Assembly: GCA_964487745.1 (NCBI GenBank)
Contig: CAZASG010000015.1
Coordinates: forward strand, 1 to 64,000
DNA: 64,000 nt
Direction of reading: 5' to 3'
Source of the DNA: Desulfolinea sp964487745
Lineage (GTDB): Bacteria > Chloroflexota > Anaerolineae > Anaerolineales > Villigracilaceae
In this document: piece after piece, positions 34,140 through 41,680 of the stretch
Layout: each line of letters opens with the position of its first letter
Numbering within the stretch: the first letter of the stretch is position 1
The notes under the pieces: generated by a model
What the model was told of the DNA's origin: nothing
Databases searched by the model: none
Seen by the model: only the letters and a program-made list of their open reading frames with translations
Program-made: the position numbers and the translations under genes

Positions 34140-35174
34140 CTACCAGCGGGCGTGGTGTTCTTCGGCGAAACCGATCAGGTCACGAACTTCGAGTTTATTG
34201 CCATCATCAAGGATGATATGCCCCTTATAACGCCCGAAGATCTGATGCACTTCGCTAAAAATGATACCGAGGTTCGTGACTGCTGTGCGATCCTTGAAGG
34301 GAGTAAAAAGCAGGTCGAGGCGACCTTCGTTATCGGTAAAATGCCAGGGCTCCATATAATCGCCAGATTTATAGCCGAACTCGACTTTGTCCAATTTGTG
34401 GACGCATCCGTTCACGATGACGGCGTTCTCGGTGGCGTTGCTCAAGTCACCGAAGCCTTTTCCAAAGTTCAAGCCAATTGTGTCGCCGTCCGGCAGGAAA
34501 CCGGAGGCGCTTGCCCAATTCCAGAAGCTTTGATATTCCCAGACACCGCGTCCCCAATCGAGCGAACCAAGTGTCGATGTAGGATTCAATTCTTCATAAA
34601 TATCGCCATATTTGATATATCCCTCGGCTGGCAAAGAATTGATCTTGGTATTGTCGTAAAAACGTTTCTCTCCAATGGGGATGATGATATTCATCGATTC
34701 GTGGTCGGCAGGCTGATGGAGGGTGATCTCTGCTTGGATACCGCGTCCATCGTGGAAATCCGCCCAGTCGACTTTGAGGGTTTTCTTTTCATCCTCGATG
34801 TTGAACTCAAGCGAGACTTTTTCGTTAGCAAAAGATGCTTTGCCATCAACAGGATTCCGTTCGAGCGTGATGCCCTTCCCCAAGGGGATGACCAAGCCTT
34901 CTTCGTGCAAGTCGCCGGTCTCGAAATCGAGGGTATAAACGAAGATATTGCCCGCGTAGCCGAGATCGGCAATGGTGGCAGAAAAGAAACGCGTGGGGGT
35001 GAAGATGGCGTAATAGTCCCAGCATTTAGTGCGAAAACGCTGCAAGGGGCGCAAAGCGTAGAAACGTGCGTTCTCAAGATTACAATCCAGAATGGGATGA
35101 CGCGACCAGCCGACATTGGCAAGTTTTCCGTTAGGATCAAGCAAGGGACCGGGTTGTGTGAGTTCGTTTTGCAT
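34140..35174 (-). CDS. DUF2804 family protein
   Basis: This 344-residue soluble protein matches the DUF2804 pattern: GPLLDPNGKLANVGWSRHP at the N-terminus, then KCWDYYAIFTPTRFFSATIADLGYAG, SLDWGRGVWEYQSFWNWASASGFLPDGDTIGLNFG and a C-terminal LDLLFTPF. It is probably a lipocalin-like beta structure, by family analogy only. AAGGAG sits 8 nt before ATG 35174; the longer frame from 35270 runs into the CAP gene. It starts 14 nt after the CAP-LysM stop, so the two are probably cotranscribed. Confidence 0.9.
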   Translation of the reverse strand: MQNELTQPGPLLDPNGKLANVGWSRHPILDCNLENARFYALRPLQRFRTKCWDYYAIFTPTRFFSATIADLGYAGNIFVYTLDFETGDLHEEGLVIPLGKGITLERNPVDGKASFANEKVSLEFNIEDEKKTLKVDWADFHDGRGIQAEITLHQPADHESMNIIIPIGEKRFYDNTKINSLPAEGYIKYGDIYEELNPTSTLGSLDWGRGVWEYQSFWNWASASGFLPDGDTIGLNFGKGFGDLSNATENAVIVNGCVHKLDKVEFGYKSGDYMEPWHFTDNEGRLDLLFTPFKDRTAVTNLGIIFSEVHQIFGRYKGHIILDDGNKLEVRDLIGFAEEHHARW

Positions 35175-35188
35175 GAGCATTCTCCTTA

Positions 35189-36178
35189 TTAGGATGATTC
35201 TGTCACACGAATAGACATTGCCAACCATGCCCCAACGACCAAGACAAGGATGAAAAATACTACCAGCCAACCGCGCCCTGATGAGGTTTTCTCTTTCTCA
35301 GCTTCAGGCAGGCTGGTTGGGGAGGCAGTCGATGTCACGGTTGAGTGAAGGGTGGCGGTCGATGTTGCTGGGAGCGCAGAGAATGTGAGGGTAGCGGTGG
35401 CAAGCTCGGGCACGAGCGTATCAACGGGTTGGGTGGCGGCTTTTTGAACAAGCAATATCTCGCCTTCATAAACGGATTCATTTTCCCCAAGATTATTCCA
35501 AAGACGAATTTGATCGATGGTTGTGTTATAAGCGATGGCGATGCTCCAGAGAGATTGTCCATAGCCAACCTTGTGAACAACGTCGCCATCTGCGCGGGCA
35601 GTGCTCACTATAACAGGAAGGATGTAGTCGGAGGTAAGATTGCCCGTCGTTTCATCGTATGGGAGGGCTGTAAGCAGGTCCTTGGCGTCTGTTTGCATTT
35701 CGCCGCTATTCGTTTGGAGAGCCGTTTCAAGCACATAAATATCGCCGACAATGGCAGCACCAATATCGCTGCGGTTTGGAGAGAGCATGGTGTTGGTGTG
35801 AGGGCCATCCCCAAGCCAGAATTGGATGGCTTGCTCCACGCTTTGGGCAGAAACCCAGTTTTCAGAACGATAGCCATCGAGGGAGAGATCCCCCGCCAGC
35901 GGATAACCGAGAGAGATGAGCCACTGCCCTAACGTGAGACCGGGCGGACGAACATGCCCGGGAGCGCCACTGGCGATAGCATTGGCTTCCCATTGCGCGA
36001 CGTCCATCAGGGCAGGGTGGGTATTGAGGGTATGTAGCCCGTTGGCAATGCGGAGTTCGTTAACTGCGTTGATTAATTCCTGTGCGCTCGCTTGCGATGA
36101 TGGTTCGGCGTGGGCTGGCGCGGGGATAAGGAAAAGGCCGATGATGGCGAGCAGGGTGAAGGGGAGAAGTTTGCGCAC
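35189..36178 (-). CDS. Secreted CAP-LysM protein with C-terminal anchor
   Basis: This 329-residue protein has a signal peptide (residues 1-24, ending PAHA), a CAP/SCP domain (about 32-155, LINAVNELRIANGLHTLNTHPALMDVAQWEA), a LysM domain (about 200-245, HKVGYGQSLWSIAIAYNTTIDQIRLWN), a Ser/Thr-rich linker and a membrane helix near the C-terminus (about 302-322). It is therefore a cell-surface protein. The start is GTG, 8 nt after the Smr gene stop. Domain order is the reverse of the LysM-CAP protein at 23683. Confidence 0.9.
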   Translation of the reverse strand: MRKLLPFTLLAIIGLFLIPAPAHAEPSSQASAQELINAVNELRIANGLHTLNTHPALMDVAQWEANAIASGAPGHVRPPGLTLGQWLISLGYPLAGDLSLDGYRSENWVSAQSVEQAIQFWLGDGPHTNTMLSPNRSDIGAAIVGDIYVLETALQTNSGEMQTDAKDLLTALPYDETTGNLTSDYILPVIVSTARADGDVVHKVGYGQSLWSIAIAYNTTIDQIRLWNNLGENESVYEGEILLVQKAATQPVDTLVPELATATLTFSALPATSTATLHSTVTSTASPTSLPEAEKEKTSSGRGWLVVFFILVLVVGAWLAMSIRVTESS

Positions 36179-36186
36179 GTTTTTTC

Positions 36187-36441
36187 TCAGTGTCTGAAAT
36201 GCACGAAAATGCGACCGAAGTTTTTGCTGTCTTTGTCGACACGATGATACATCGCCCGGATATGTTTTTGATTTAGAAAACGCAGGACGCGCTTTTTGAG
36301 TTGCCCACTACCTTTGCCAGGGATGATCTCAACCAGTTTGATACGTTTATCAACAGCTTCCTGCATGATGCGGTTGAGTTCCGCTTCGATCTTGTCGCCG
36401 CGATTGTAGATGTCGTGAAGGTCAAGTTTGAGTTTTGCCAT
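36187..36441 (-). CDS. Stand-alone Smr-domain protein
   Basis: This 84-residue protein consists only of an Smr (MutS2 C-terminal) domain: LDLHDIYNRGDKIEAELNRIMQEA and VEIIPGKGSGQLKKRVLRFL carry the LDLH and GKG motifs. Smr domains are DNA or RNA endonucleases; MutS2 Smr acts on collided ribosomes in some bacteria. It leads the CAP and DUF2804 genes. The -10 box at 36453-36448 predicts a leaderless mRNA starting at the ATG. Confidence 0.9.
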   Translation of the reverse strand: MAKLKLDLHDIYNRGDKIEAELNRIMQEAVDKRIKLVEIIPGKGSGQLKKRVLRFLNQKHIRAMYHRVDKDSKNFGRIFVHFRH

Positions 36442-36447
36442 ATGTTG

Positions 36448-36453
36448 ATTTTA
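36448..36453 (-). promoter_or_regulatory. -10 box of the leaderless Smr gene
   Basis: TAAAAT on the minus strand ends 7 nt before the A of ATG 36441, so initiation should fall on the start codon. Confidence 0.55.
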
Positions 36454-36473
36454 CTATGTCCACCCCACCCCGT

Positions 36474-36504
36474 CCCTCCCTAAATCCCTTGGATTTGGGG
36501 AGGG
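36474..36504. repeat. REP-like inverted repeat upstream of the Smr gene
   Basis: CCCTCCCTAAATCC and GGATTTGGGGAGGG form a short hairpin of the same family as 3602, 28124 and 53125. Confidence 0.6.
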
Positions 36505-36507
36505 GGT

Positions 36508-36545
36508 TAAAAAGATGCCGGGTATTTTTGAAATACTCGGCATCT
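36508..36545 (-). terminator. Terminator of the gcv operon
   Basis: On the minus strand AGATGCCGAGTATTT pairs with AAATACCCGGCATCT and ends with TTTTT. It is similar in sequence to the gap-pgk hairpin at 63666. Confidence 0.85.
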
Positions 36546-36571
36546 ACATCTACTGACAACTATTCACTGCT

Positions 36572-38083
36572 CTACTGATTTCCGTAATCTTCCGGTAGCC
36601 AGCAGCACAGGATCAGCTCTTTGGCAGCTTTGACTTCGTCAAGGCGACCAAAAGGCGTATTCTCAGGGTGCGGGGCATCGTGCAACAGTTCGGGGTTCGA
36701 GTGCGCTTCTTCCGCGATCTTGATCATCGCATCGGCGAAGGAGTCGAGGGTATCTTTATTCTCGGTTTCGGTCGGTTCGATCATCAGCGCTTCGTGAACG
36801 ATGAGCGGGAAGTAGTTTGTCGGCGGATGGAAGCCATAGTCCATCAGACGCTTGGCGATATCCAAAGCGTGGATATCGGGGGCATCTTTCCAGCGACCTT
36901 CAGCAACGAATTCGTGCATGCAGATACGGTCATAGGGGACATGGTAGGTGTCTCGCAGACGGGCCAAAAGATAATTTGCATTCAGGACAGCGTGCTCTGA
37001 AACATCGCGGAGACCATCCGGTCCGTGCATCGCGATATAGGTGAAAGCGCGGACAAACATGCCAAAATGCCCATGGAAGGATTTCACACGACCAACGGTC
37101 TGTGACGGATCGACAAAGCCATAGAGTGGGGGTAAGCCATCGGCTTCTTCTTCGACAATATCGACGATCGGTGCTGGCAGGAATTTTGCCAGTTCTGCGG
37201 TCACACCAACGGGACCTGATCCCGGACCACCGCCACCATGTGGGGTGGAGAAAGTCTTGTGCAGGTTGTAATGCATCACGTCGAATCCAAGAGCAGCCAT
37301 TTTGGTGATGCCGAGCATAGCGTTCATGTTGGCACCATCACCATAGACCAAGCCGCCCGCATCATGGATGATCTGGCAGACTTCTTCAACATGTTCATCG
37401 AAAAGCCCAAGGGTATTCGGGTTGGTGACCATCATGCCAACAAGGGTATCGTCTGCTTCGGCGCGCAGGGCATTGAGATCAACGTTGCCGCGCTCATCAG
37501 AGGGGATCTGAACGACTTTCAATCCGCTCATCGCTGAGGTGGCAGGATTGGTCCCATGCGCTGAGTCCGGGATGAGCATTTTGTTGCGTTTTGTGTCACC
37601 ACGATCTGCGTGGTAGGCGCGCATGACCAAAACACCAACGAATTCGCCATGAGCACCAGCTGCGGGCTGGAGGGTCAGCGCGTCGAAGCCGCTGATCTCT
37701 TTCAACCACTCCTGAAGTTGATACATCAGGACGAGGGCACCCTGTGTAGTCTCGATGGGCTGCAAGGGGTGCAGGTTGGCGAAACCGGGCAGACGGGCGG
37801 TGTCTTCGTTGATCTTAGGGTTGTACTTCATCGTACAGGAGCCAAGCGGATAGTAGCCACTATCGACGCTGTAGTTGAAAGTGGAGAGCTTGACGAAATG
37901 ACGGATCACGTCCACTTCGGAAAGTTCGGGGAGCGGTAACTCTTTCCGTAACAGGGCATCCGGTAATTCGGAGCGTGGCACGTCCGGTTCAGGGAAGTCT
38001 ACGCCAATGCGCCCCGGGGAGGAAAGTTCATAAATGGTGGGTTCAACTACTTTCGGAGCAGCATCCAATTTGAAATCAGTCAT
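36572..38083 (-). CDS. gcvPB: Glycine decarboxylase subunit 2 (P-protein beta)
   Basis: This 503-residue C-terminal half of the glycine cleavage P-protein decarboxylates glycine with PLP. The Schiff-base Lys is in HYNLHKTFSTPHGGGGPGSGP. SCTMKYNPK and PTETENKDTLD are typical. It overlaps gcvPA by 8 nt, so the two subunits are translationally coupled. It is the last gene of the gcvH-gcvPA-gcvPB operon and ends at a strong terminator. Confidence 0.97.
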   Translation of the reverse strand: MTDFKLDAAPKVVEPTIYELSSPGRIGVDFPEPDVPRSELPDALLRKELPLPELSEVDVIRHFVKLSTFNYSVDSGYYPLGSCTMKYNPKINEDTARLPGFANLHPLQPIETTQGALVLMYQLQEWLKEISGFDALTLQPAAGAHGEFVGVLVMRAYHADRGDTKRNKMLIPDSAHGTNPATSAMSGLKVVQIPSDERGNVDLNALRAEADDTLVGMMVTNPNTLGLFDEHVEEVCQIIHDAGGLVYGDGANMNAMLGITKMAALGFDVMHYNLHKTFSTPHGGGGPGSGPVGVTAELAKFLPAPIVDIVEEEADGLPPLYGFVDPSQTVGRVKSFHGHFGMFVRAFTYIAMHGPDGLRDVSEHAVLNANYLLARLRDTYHVPYDRICMHEFVAEGRWKDAPDIHALDIAKRLMDYGFHPPTNYFPLIVHEALMIEPTETENKDTLDSFADAMIKIAEEAHSNPELLHDAPHPENTPFGRLDEVKAAKELILCCWLPEDYGNQ

Positions 38084-39419
38084 GGCTCACCTCCGAGAGA
38101 ACGGCTACAAGGGCATCAATTTCTTCCTTGGTATTCTTTTCTGTGACAGCAACCAGCATATGATTTTCCATATCCGGATAATCTTGCCCGAGATCGTAGC
38201 CGCCGAGAATACCATGCTCAAGTAAGTGCGCATTGATATCGGCAACAGGCTCTTTGCAGCAAACCACAAATTCATGGAAGAAAGGCTCATCGTGGCAAAG
38301 TTCAAAACCGGGGATATTGCCAATTTGCTCAGCGGCATAGTGTGCCTTGTGATAGCAAAGCTCGGCTACATGGCGCATACCGGTCTGTCCCAGCAGGCTC
38401 ATATAAATGCCCGCAGCAAGTGCCAGCAAGCCCTGATTCGAACAAATATTGGATGTGGCACGTTCGCGTTTGATATGCTGTTCACGCGGGGTCAGGGTCA
38501 GCACAAAGGCGCGCTGTCCACGAGAATCGACACTCTCACCAACCAAGCGACCAGCCATTTTGCGGACGTATTTCTGGCGTGTGGTGAAGAAGCCTAGGTA
38601 AGGCCCACCATAAGACATGGGAACACCGAGGGGCTGGCCTTCGCCAACGACCATGTCGGCACCCATCTCACCGGGGGTTTTTAACATACCCAAAGCAGTG
38701 GGGTTAGCAACAACACAGAAGAGGGCTTTCTTCGCATGTGCGGCTTCGCCCAGTTTTGTGTAATCAAAGATGCGTCCAAAGAAATCAGGATATTGGACAA
38801 CGACGAGAGCGGTATTATCGTCAATCAATTCGATCAGGTCATCGGGCGTGGATAAGGCTGATTCTGGACTGACGATCTCAAGATCGGAGAATTGCGTATA
38901 TGTGTCAGTCGTCGCCCGATATTGGGGATGCACACCCTGCGACATAACGATGCGTTTGCGTTTTCCGCGGAATTGTGCCATCGCCATATTCACGGCTTCG
39001 GCGACAGCGGTCGCGCCGTCATAATGGGAGGCATTCGCCACATCCATACCGGTCAGGTGAGCGATCATTGACTGATATTCAAAGATCGCCTGCAAAGTGC
39101 CTTGTGAAATTTCCGGTTGGTAGGGGGTGTAGGCAGTGTAAAATTCGCCACGCAACAAAATGTGATTGATCGCAGATGGGATGTAATGGTTGTAAACGCC
39201 TGCACCGAGGAATGAAACCAACTCAGCCGTGGTTTCATTGGCGAGAGCGATCTCACCTAATTCTGCCGCGGCTTCCATTTCGGTCAGCGCCGGGGGTAGA
39301 TCAAGATCAGGATAGCGATGCGCAGCCGGGATCGCGTGGAAAAGATCTTCGAGTTTCTCCACACCGATCGTCTTTAGCATCTCATCCCGTTCTTTGGGGG
39401 AATGGGGAATGTATGTCAT
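38076..39419 (-). CDS. gcvPA: Glycine decarboxylase subunit 1 (P-protein alpha)
   Basis: This 447-residue N-terminal half of the split P-protein starts MTYIPHSPKERDEML and contains YNHYIPSAINHILLRGEFYTAYTPYQPE and ATSNICSNQGLLALAAGIY, as expected. AAGGAAGAAG precedes the ATG. Split P-proteins are usual in Chloroflexota, Firmicutes and archaea. A 64-bp inverted repeat lies in the 78-nt gap after gcvH. Confidence 0.97.
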   Translation of the reverse strand: MTYIPHSPKERDEMLKTIGVEKLEDLFHAIPAAHRYPDLDLPPALTEMEAAAELGEIALANETTAELVSFLGAGVYNHYIPSAINHILLRGEFYTAYTPYQPEISQGTLQAIFEYQSMIAHLTGMDVANASHYDGATAVAEAVNMAMAQFRGKRKRIVMSQGVHPQYRATTDTYTQFSDLEIVSPESALSTPDDLIELIDDNTALVVVQYPDFFGRIFDYTKLGEAAHAKKALFCVVANPTALGMLKTPGEMGADMVVGEGQPLGVPMSYGGPYLGFFTTRQKYVRKMAGRLVGESVDSRGQRAFVLTLTPREQHIKRERATSNICSNQGLLALAAGIYMSLLGQTGMRHVAELCYHKAHYAAEQIGNIPGFELCHDEPFFHEFVVCCKEPVADINAHLLEHGILGGYDLGQDYPDMENHMLVAVTEKNTKEEIDALVAVLSEVSHD

Positions 39420-39432
39420 CTTCTTCCTTTTT

Positions 39433-39496
39433 TAAACACGAAGGGCACGAAGGAGTACATTTTTTTCTTAGAGACCTTTGTGTCCTTTGTGTTTAA
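39433..39496. repeat. Inverted repeat inside the gcv operon
   Basis: AAACACGAAGGGCACGAAGG (39433-39452) and CCTTTGTGTCCTTTGTGTTT (39475-39494) pair at 17 of 20 positions around a T-rich loop. It resembles the repeat at 59935-60013. It could form an mRNA hairpin that separates gcvH from gcvPA. Confidence 0.75.
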
Positions 39497-39497
39497 A

Positions 39498-39875
39498 CTA
39501 GTCTCTATCCGCGCAGTACTTTTCGTAGGCAGCAGCGTCCATCAACTCATCGCTTTGACCGCTAACTTCGATCTGGACAAGCCAGCCTTCGCCGTAGGGA
39601 TCGCTATTGATAACTTCGGGAGTGTCGTCCAAACCTTCGTTGATCGCAACCACCGTACCAGCGACGGGCGTGTAGACTTCGGCAGAGGCTTTGACGGATT
39701 CAACGGAAGAAACTTCGCCGCCAACTTCCACATTGTCATCGACATCCACAAGGGCTTCGACAAAAACGATGTCGGAGAGCTGATCTTGAGCATAATCGGT
39801 CAATCCCATTTTGCCGCTTTCAAGATCAACCCATTCATCAGATTTTGTGTATTTCAAATTGCTAGGAATATTCAT
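39498..39875 (-). CDS. gcvH: Glycine cleavage system H protein
   Basis: This 125-residue lipoyl carrier shuttles the aminomethyl group between the P, T and L proteins. Lipoyl-Lys62 is in VSSVESVKASAEVYTPVAG; KYTKSDEWVDLE and LTDYAQDQLSDIVFVE are typical. AAAGGAGA precedes the ATG. It is the first gene after the glycine riboswitch. No gcvT is present in this operon or window. Confidence 0.97.
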   Translation of the reverse strand: MNIPSNLKYTKSDEWVDLESGKMGLTDYAQDQLSDIVFVEALVDVDDNVEVGGEVSSVESVKASAEVYTPVAGTVVAINEGLDDTPEVINSDPYGEGWLVQIEVSGQSDELMDAAAYEKYCADRD

Positions 39876-39914
39876 TGGTCTATCTCCTTTAGACTAAGCG
39901 TAAATAGTAGTTAA

Positions 39915-39944
39915 ATTAAAAAGCGCACGAATACTATCGCGCGC
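39915..39944 (-). terminator. Expression-platform terminator of the glycine riboswitch
   Basis: On the minus strand GCGCGCGA pairs with TCGTGCGC (one G-U pair), followed by TTTTT. It lies between the second aptamer and gcvH and suits glycine-induced antitermination. Confidence 0.8.
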
Positions 39945-40165
39945 CTCTGTCATCCATACCTGAGAGATTCACTCCGCGCTCAACGCAGAAGTTGCCCCGT
40001 CGGTGTTCATAAATCGGCTGCTTGCCAGACCGATCAAGAACTTTCCAGAGAGATCCACGGAAAACGGGTCCTTTTACCTGAGAGTTTCACCTGAGCTCGC
40101 CAGCCCAGACTTGCCCCTTCGGTGCTCAAAAGAGTCTCTTCCCGTATCCTGTAAATTGTCAGACA
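39945..40165 (-). promoter_or_regulatory. Tandem glycine riboswitch
   Basis: Two aptamers read on the minus strand. The 5' one (about 40153-40067) has GAGCACCGAAGGGGCAA and GAAACTCTCAGGTAAAAGGAC. The 3' one (about 40055-39950) has GAACACCGACGGGGCAA and GAATCTCTCAGGTATGGATGACAGA. These are the conserved gcvT-type cores. With the terminator at 39944-39915 this is probably an ON switch for gcvH-gcvPA-gcvPB. Confidence 0.95.
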
Positions 40166-40171
40166 ATTATT

Positions 40172-40200
40172 ATTCTACGGGGCAGAAGAGCGAAAGTCAA
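40172..40200 (-). promoter_or_regulatory. Promoter of the gcv riboswitch operon
   Basis: Minus-strand TTGACT (40200-40195), 17-nt spacer, TAGAAT (40177-40172). Initiation near 40165 is just upstream of the first aptamer. Confidence 0.75.
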
Positions 40201-40223
40201 GGGGATGAGTGTCACTTAAAGAA

Positions 40224-40252
40224 AAAAAGCTCGCATAATTATGCGAGCTTTT
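40224..40252 (-). terminator. Terminator after the DUF4870 gene
   Basis: AAAAAGCTCGCATAA and TTATGCGAGCTTTT are near-perfect arms with a T-run on both strands. It lies 19 nt after the DUF4870 stop. Confidence 0.85.
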
Positions 40253-40270
40253 CCAAAAGATCAAAAAAAC

Positions 40271-40615
40271 CTACAGCCAGCCTTGGTTTTTCATGAAGTT
40301 GGTCAAGCCAGGAACTTCAACGTACTCGCCCTGGTAAGCTTTTACGCCCCAGTAGATCATGGCAAACCAGACCAAAATGGGAACACAAGCCAAAACAATG
40401 GTGAAGCTCAAAACAGTACCCAGCACGAAGTTGATGAGACCAAGCGCAAGCGCCTGTGCCGAGTGATACTTAAGGAAAGGGCGTGCCTTCTTATCTTCCA
40501 TCAACAAAACGATAATGGGGACCAACGGCGAAAAGATATAGGACAGCAAGGCCCACAGCTTATCATCATCTGTGATGTCGAAAACAGGTTCGGCATTAAT
40601 CGGTTCTTCAGACAT
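40271..40615 (-). CDS. DUF4870 small membrane protein
   Basis: This 114-residue protein has a soluble N-terminus (MSEEPINAEPVFDITDDDK) and three hydrophobic segments. The family pattern is LWALLSYIFSPLVPIIVLLMEDKKARPFLKYHSAQALALGL. DUF4870 proteins have no known function. GAGGAG precedes the ATG. It is divergent from fmt, with 96 nt between starts, and monocistronic. Confidence 0.88.
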   Translation of the reverse strand: MSEEPINAEPVFDITDDDKLWALLSYIFSPLVPIIVLLMEDKKARPFLKYHSAQALALGLINFVLGTVLSFTIVLACVPILVWFAMIYWGVKAYQGEYVEVPGLTNFMKNQGWL

Positions 40616-40675
40616 TTTAACTCCTCTAAATTAGATGAATAAAACAAAAGTTGCCTAATTCTACAGGGAATATCC

Positions 40676-40704
40676 TTAAAAATCAATTAGGAAGATTGTA
40701 TAAT
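40676..40704 (+). promoter_or_regulatory. Promoter of leaderless fmt
   Basis: TTAAAA (40676-40681), 17-nt spacer, TATAAT (40699-40704). The fmt ATG begins 8 nt after the -10 box, so the mRNA should start at or next to the A of ATG. Confidence 0.7.
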
Positions 40705-40711
40705 ATGTCCT

Positions 40712-41632
40712 ATGGAAAATTCTCCCCGTATTCTTTTTATGGGTTCGCCCGATTTTGCAGCCATCGCCCTCAAACGCCTCGCACAAGATTTCAACGTCGT
40801 CGGCGTCGTCACGCAACCAGATAGACGCGCCGGTCGCGGTAAAAAACTCGTTTCGCCCCCCGTCAAAATTTTAGCGGATGAATTGGGAATTCCCAGCATC
40901 CAGCCGCAGCGTGTTCGCGATGCAGACGCAATGGACGCTCTGCGCCGCTTCGCCCCTGACCTGATCGTGGTTGCCGCTTATGGGCAGATTCTGCGCCCCG
41001 AACTACTTCAACTCCCCCCGCGTGGATGCATCAATATCCACGGATCGTTGTTACCCCGTTGGCGGGGTGCCGCACCCATCCAAGCCTCCATCTTGGCAGG
41101 CGACGCCGAAACTGGCATCACCATCATGATGATGGACGAAGGCGTCGACACAGGCGATATGCTCGCCAAACGCGCCATCTCCATCACAGATGATGACACC
41201 GCGGGCAGTCTCTTCGATAAGCTCGCCCCCCTCGGTGCGGAGCTGCTCGTCGAGACTTTATCCAAATATCTCTCAGGCGAGATTACGCCCCAGCCCCAAC
41301 CTGAAGAAGGAGCCACCTACGCAAAAATGCTCAAAAAAGTGGAGGGGAAACTCGATTTCTCAAAAACTGCTGTAGAACTAGAGAGGCAAATCCGTGCCTT
41401 TGCCCCCTGGCCCGGCACTTTCATGGAGTGGAATGGCAAGCCACTCAAAGTTCACCGCGCCCACGTTGACGCGGGGCATCCAAATCCGGGTAACGGTAGC
41501 AAGTTGATCGTCGAGGGTGTTCCCGCTGTCGGGACAGCGGAAGGCGTCCTCGTCCTCGACCAAGTCCAACCCGCAGGAAAAAAGCCAATGGATGGGAAGT
41601 CCTTCCTGGCTGGCGGACGAGAGTGGAAATAA
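40712..41632 (+). CDS. fmt: Methionyl-tRNA formyltransferase
   Basis: This 306-residue enzyme formylates initiator Met-tRNA. The N-terminal domain has RILFMGSPDFAA, the folate and catalytic region GCINIHGSLLPRWRGAAPIQ (Asn, His) and MDEGVDTGDML (Asp). The C-terminal OB-like domain has IRAFAPWPGTF. The length is normal. No def gene is next to it. There is no Shine-Dalgarno site, and the promoter position makes the transcript leaderless, notable for a gene of translation initiation. glpK follows after 48 nt. Confidence 0.97.
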   Translation: MENSPRILFMGSPDFAAIALKRLAQDFNVVGVVTQPDRRAGRGKKLVSPPVKILADELGIPSIQPQRVRDADAMDALRRFAPDLIVVAAYGQILRPELLQLPPRGCINIHGSLLPRWRGAAPIQASILAGDAETGITIMMMDEGVDTGDMLAKRAISITDDDTAGSLFDKLAPLGAELLVETLSKYLSGEITPQPQPEEGATYAKMLKKVEGKLDFSKTAVELERQIRAFAPWPGTFMEWNGKPLKVHRAHVDAGHPNPGNGSKLIVEGVPAVGTAEGVLVLDQVQPAGKKPMDGKSFLAGGREWK

Positions 41633-41680
41633 AACTATAGGGATGAAGCATACTTCGCCCGCTCGTGAAAAGGAAGCAAA

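Noticed and set aside
34125..35192. 355-codon open frame on the plus strand
   Set aside because: It is antisense to the DUF2804 gene, whose family motifs, Shine-Dalgarno site and operon position are clear.
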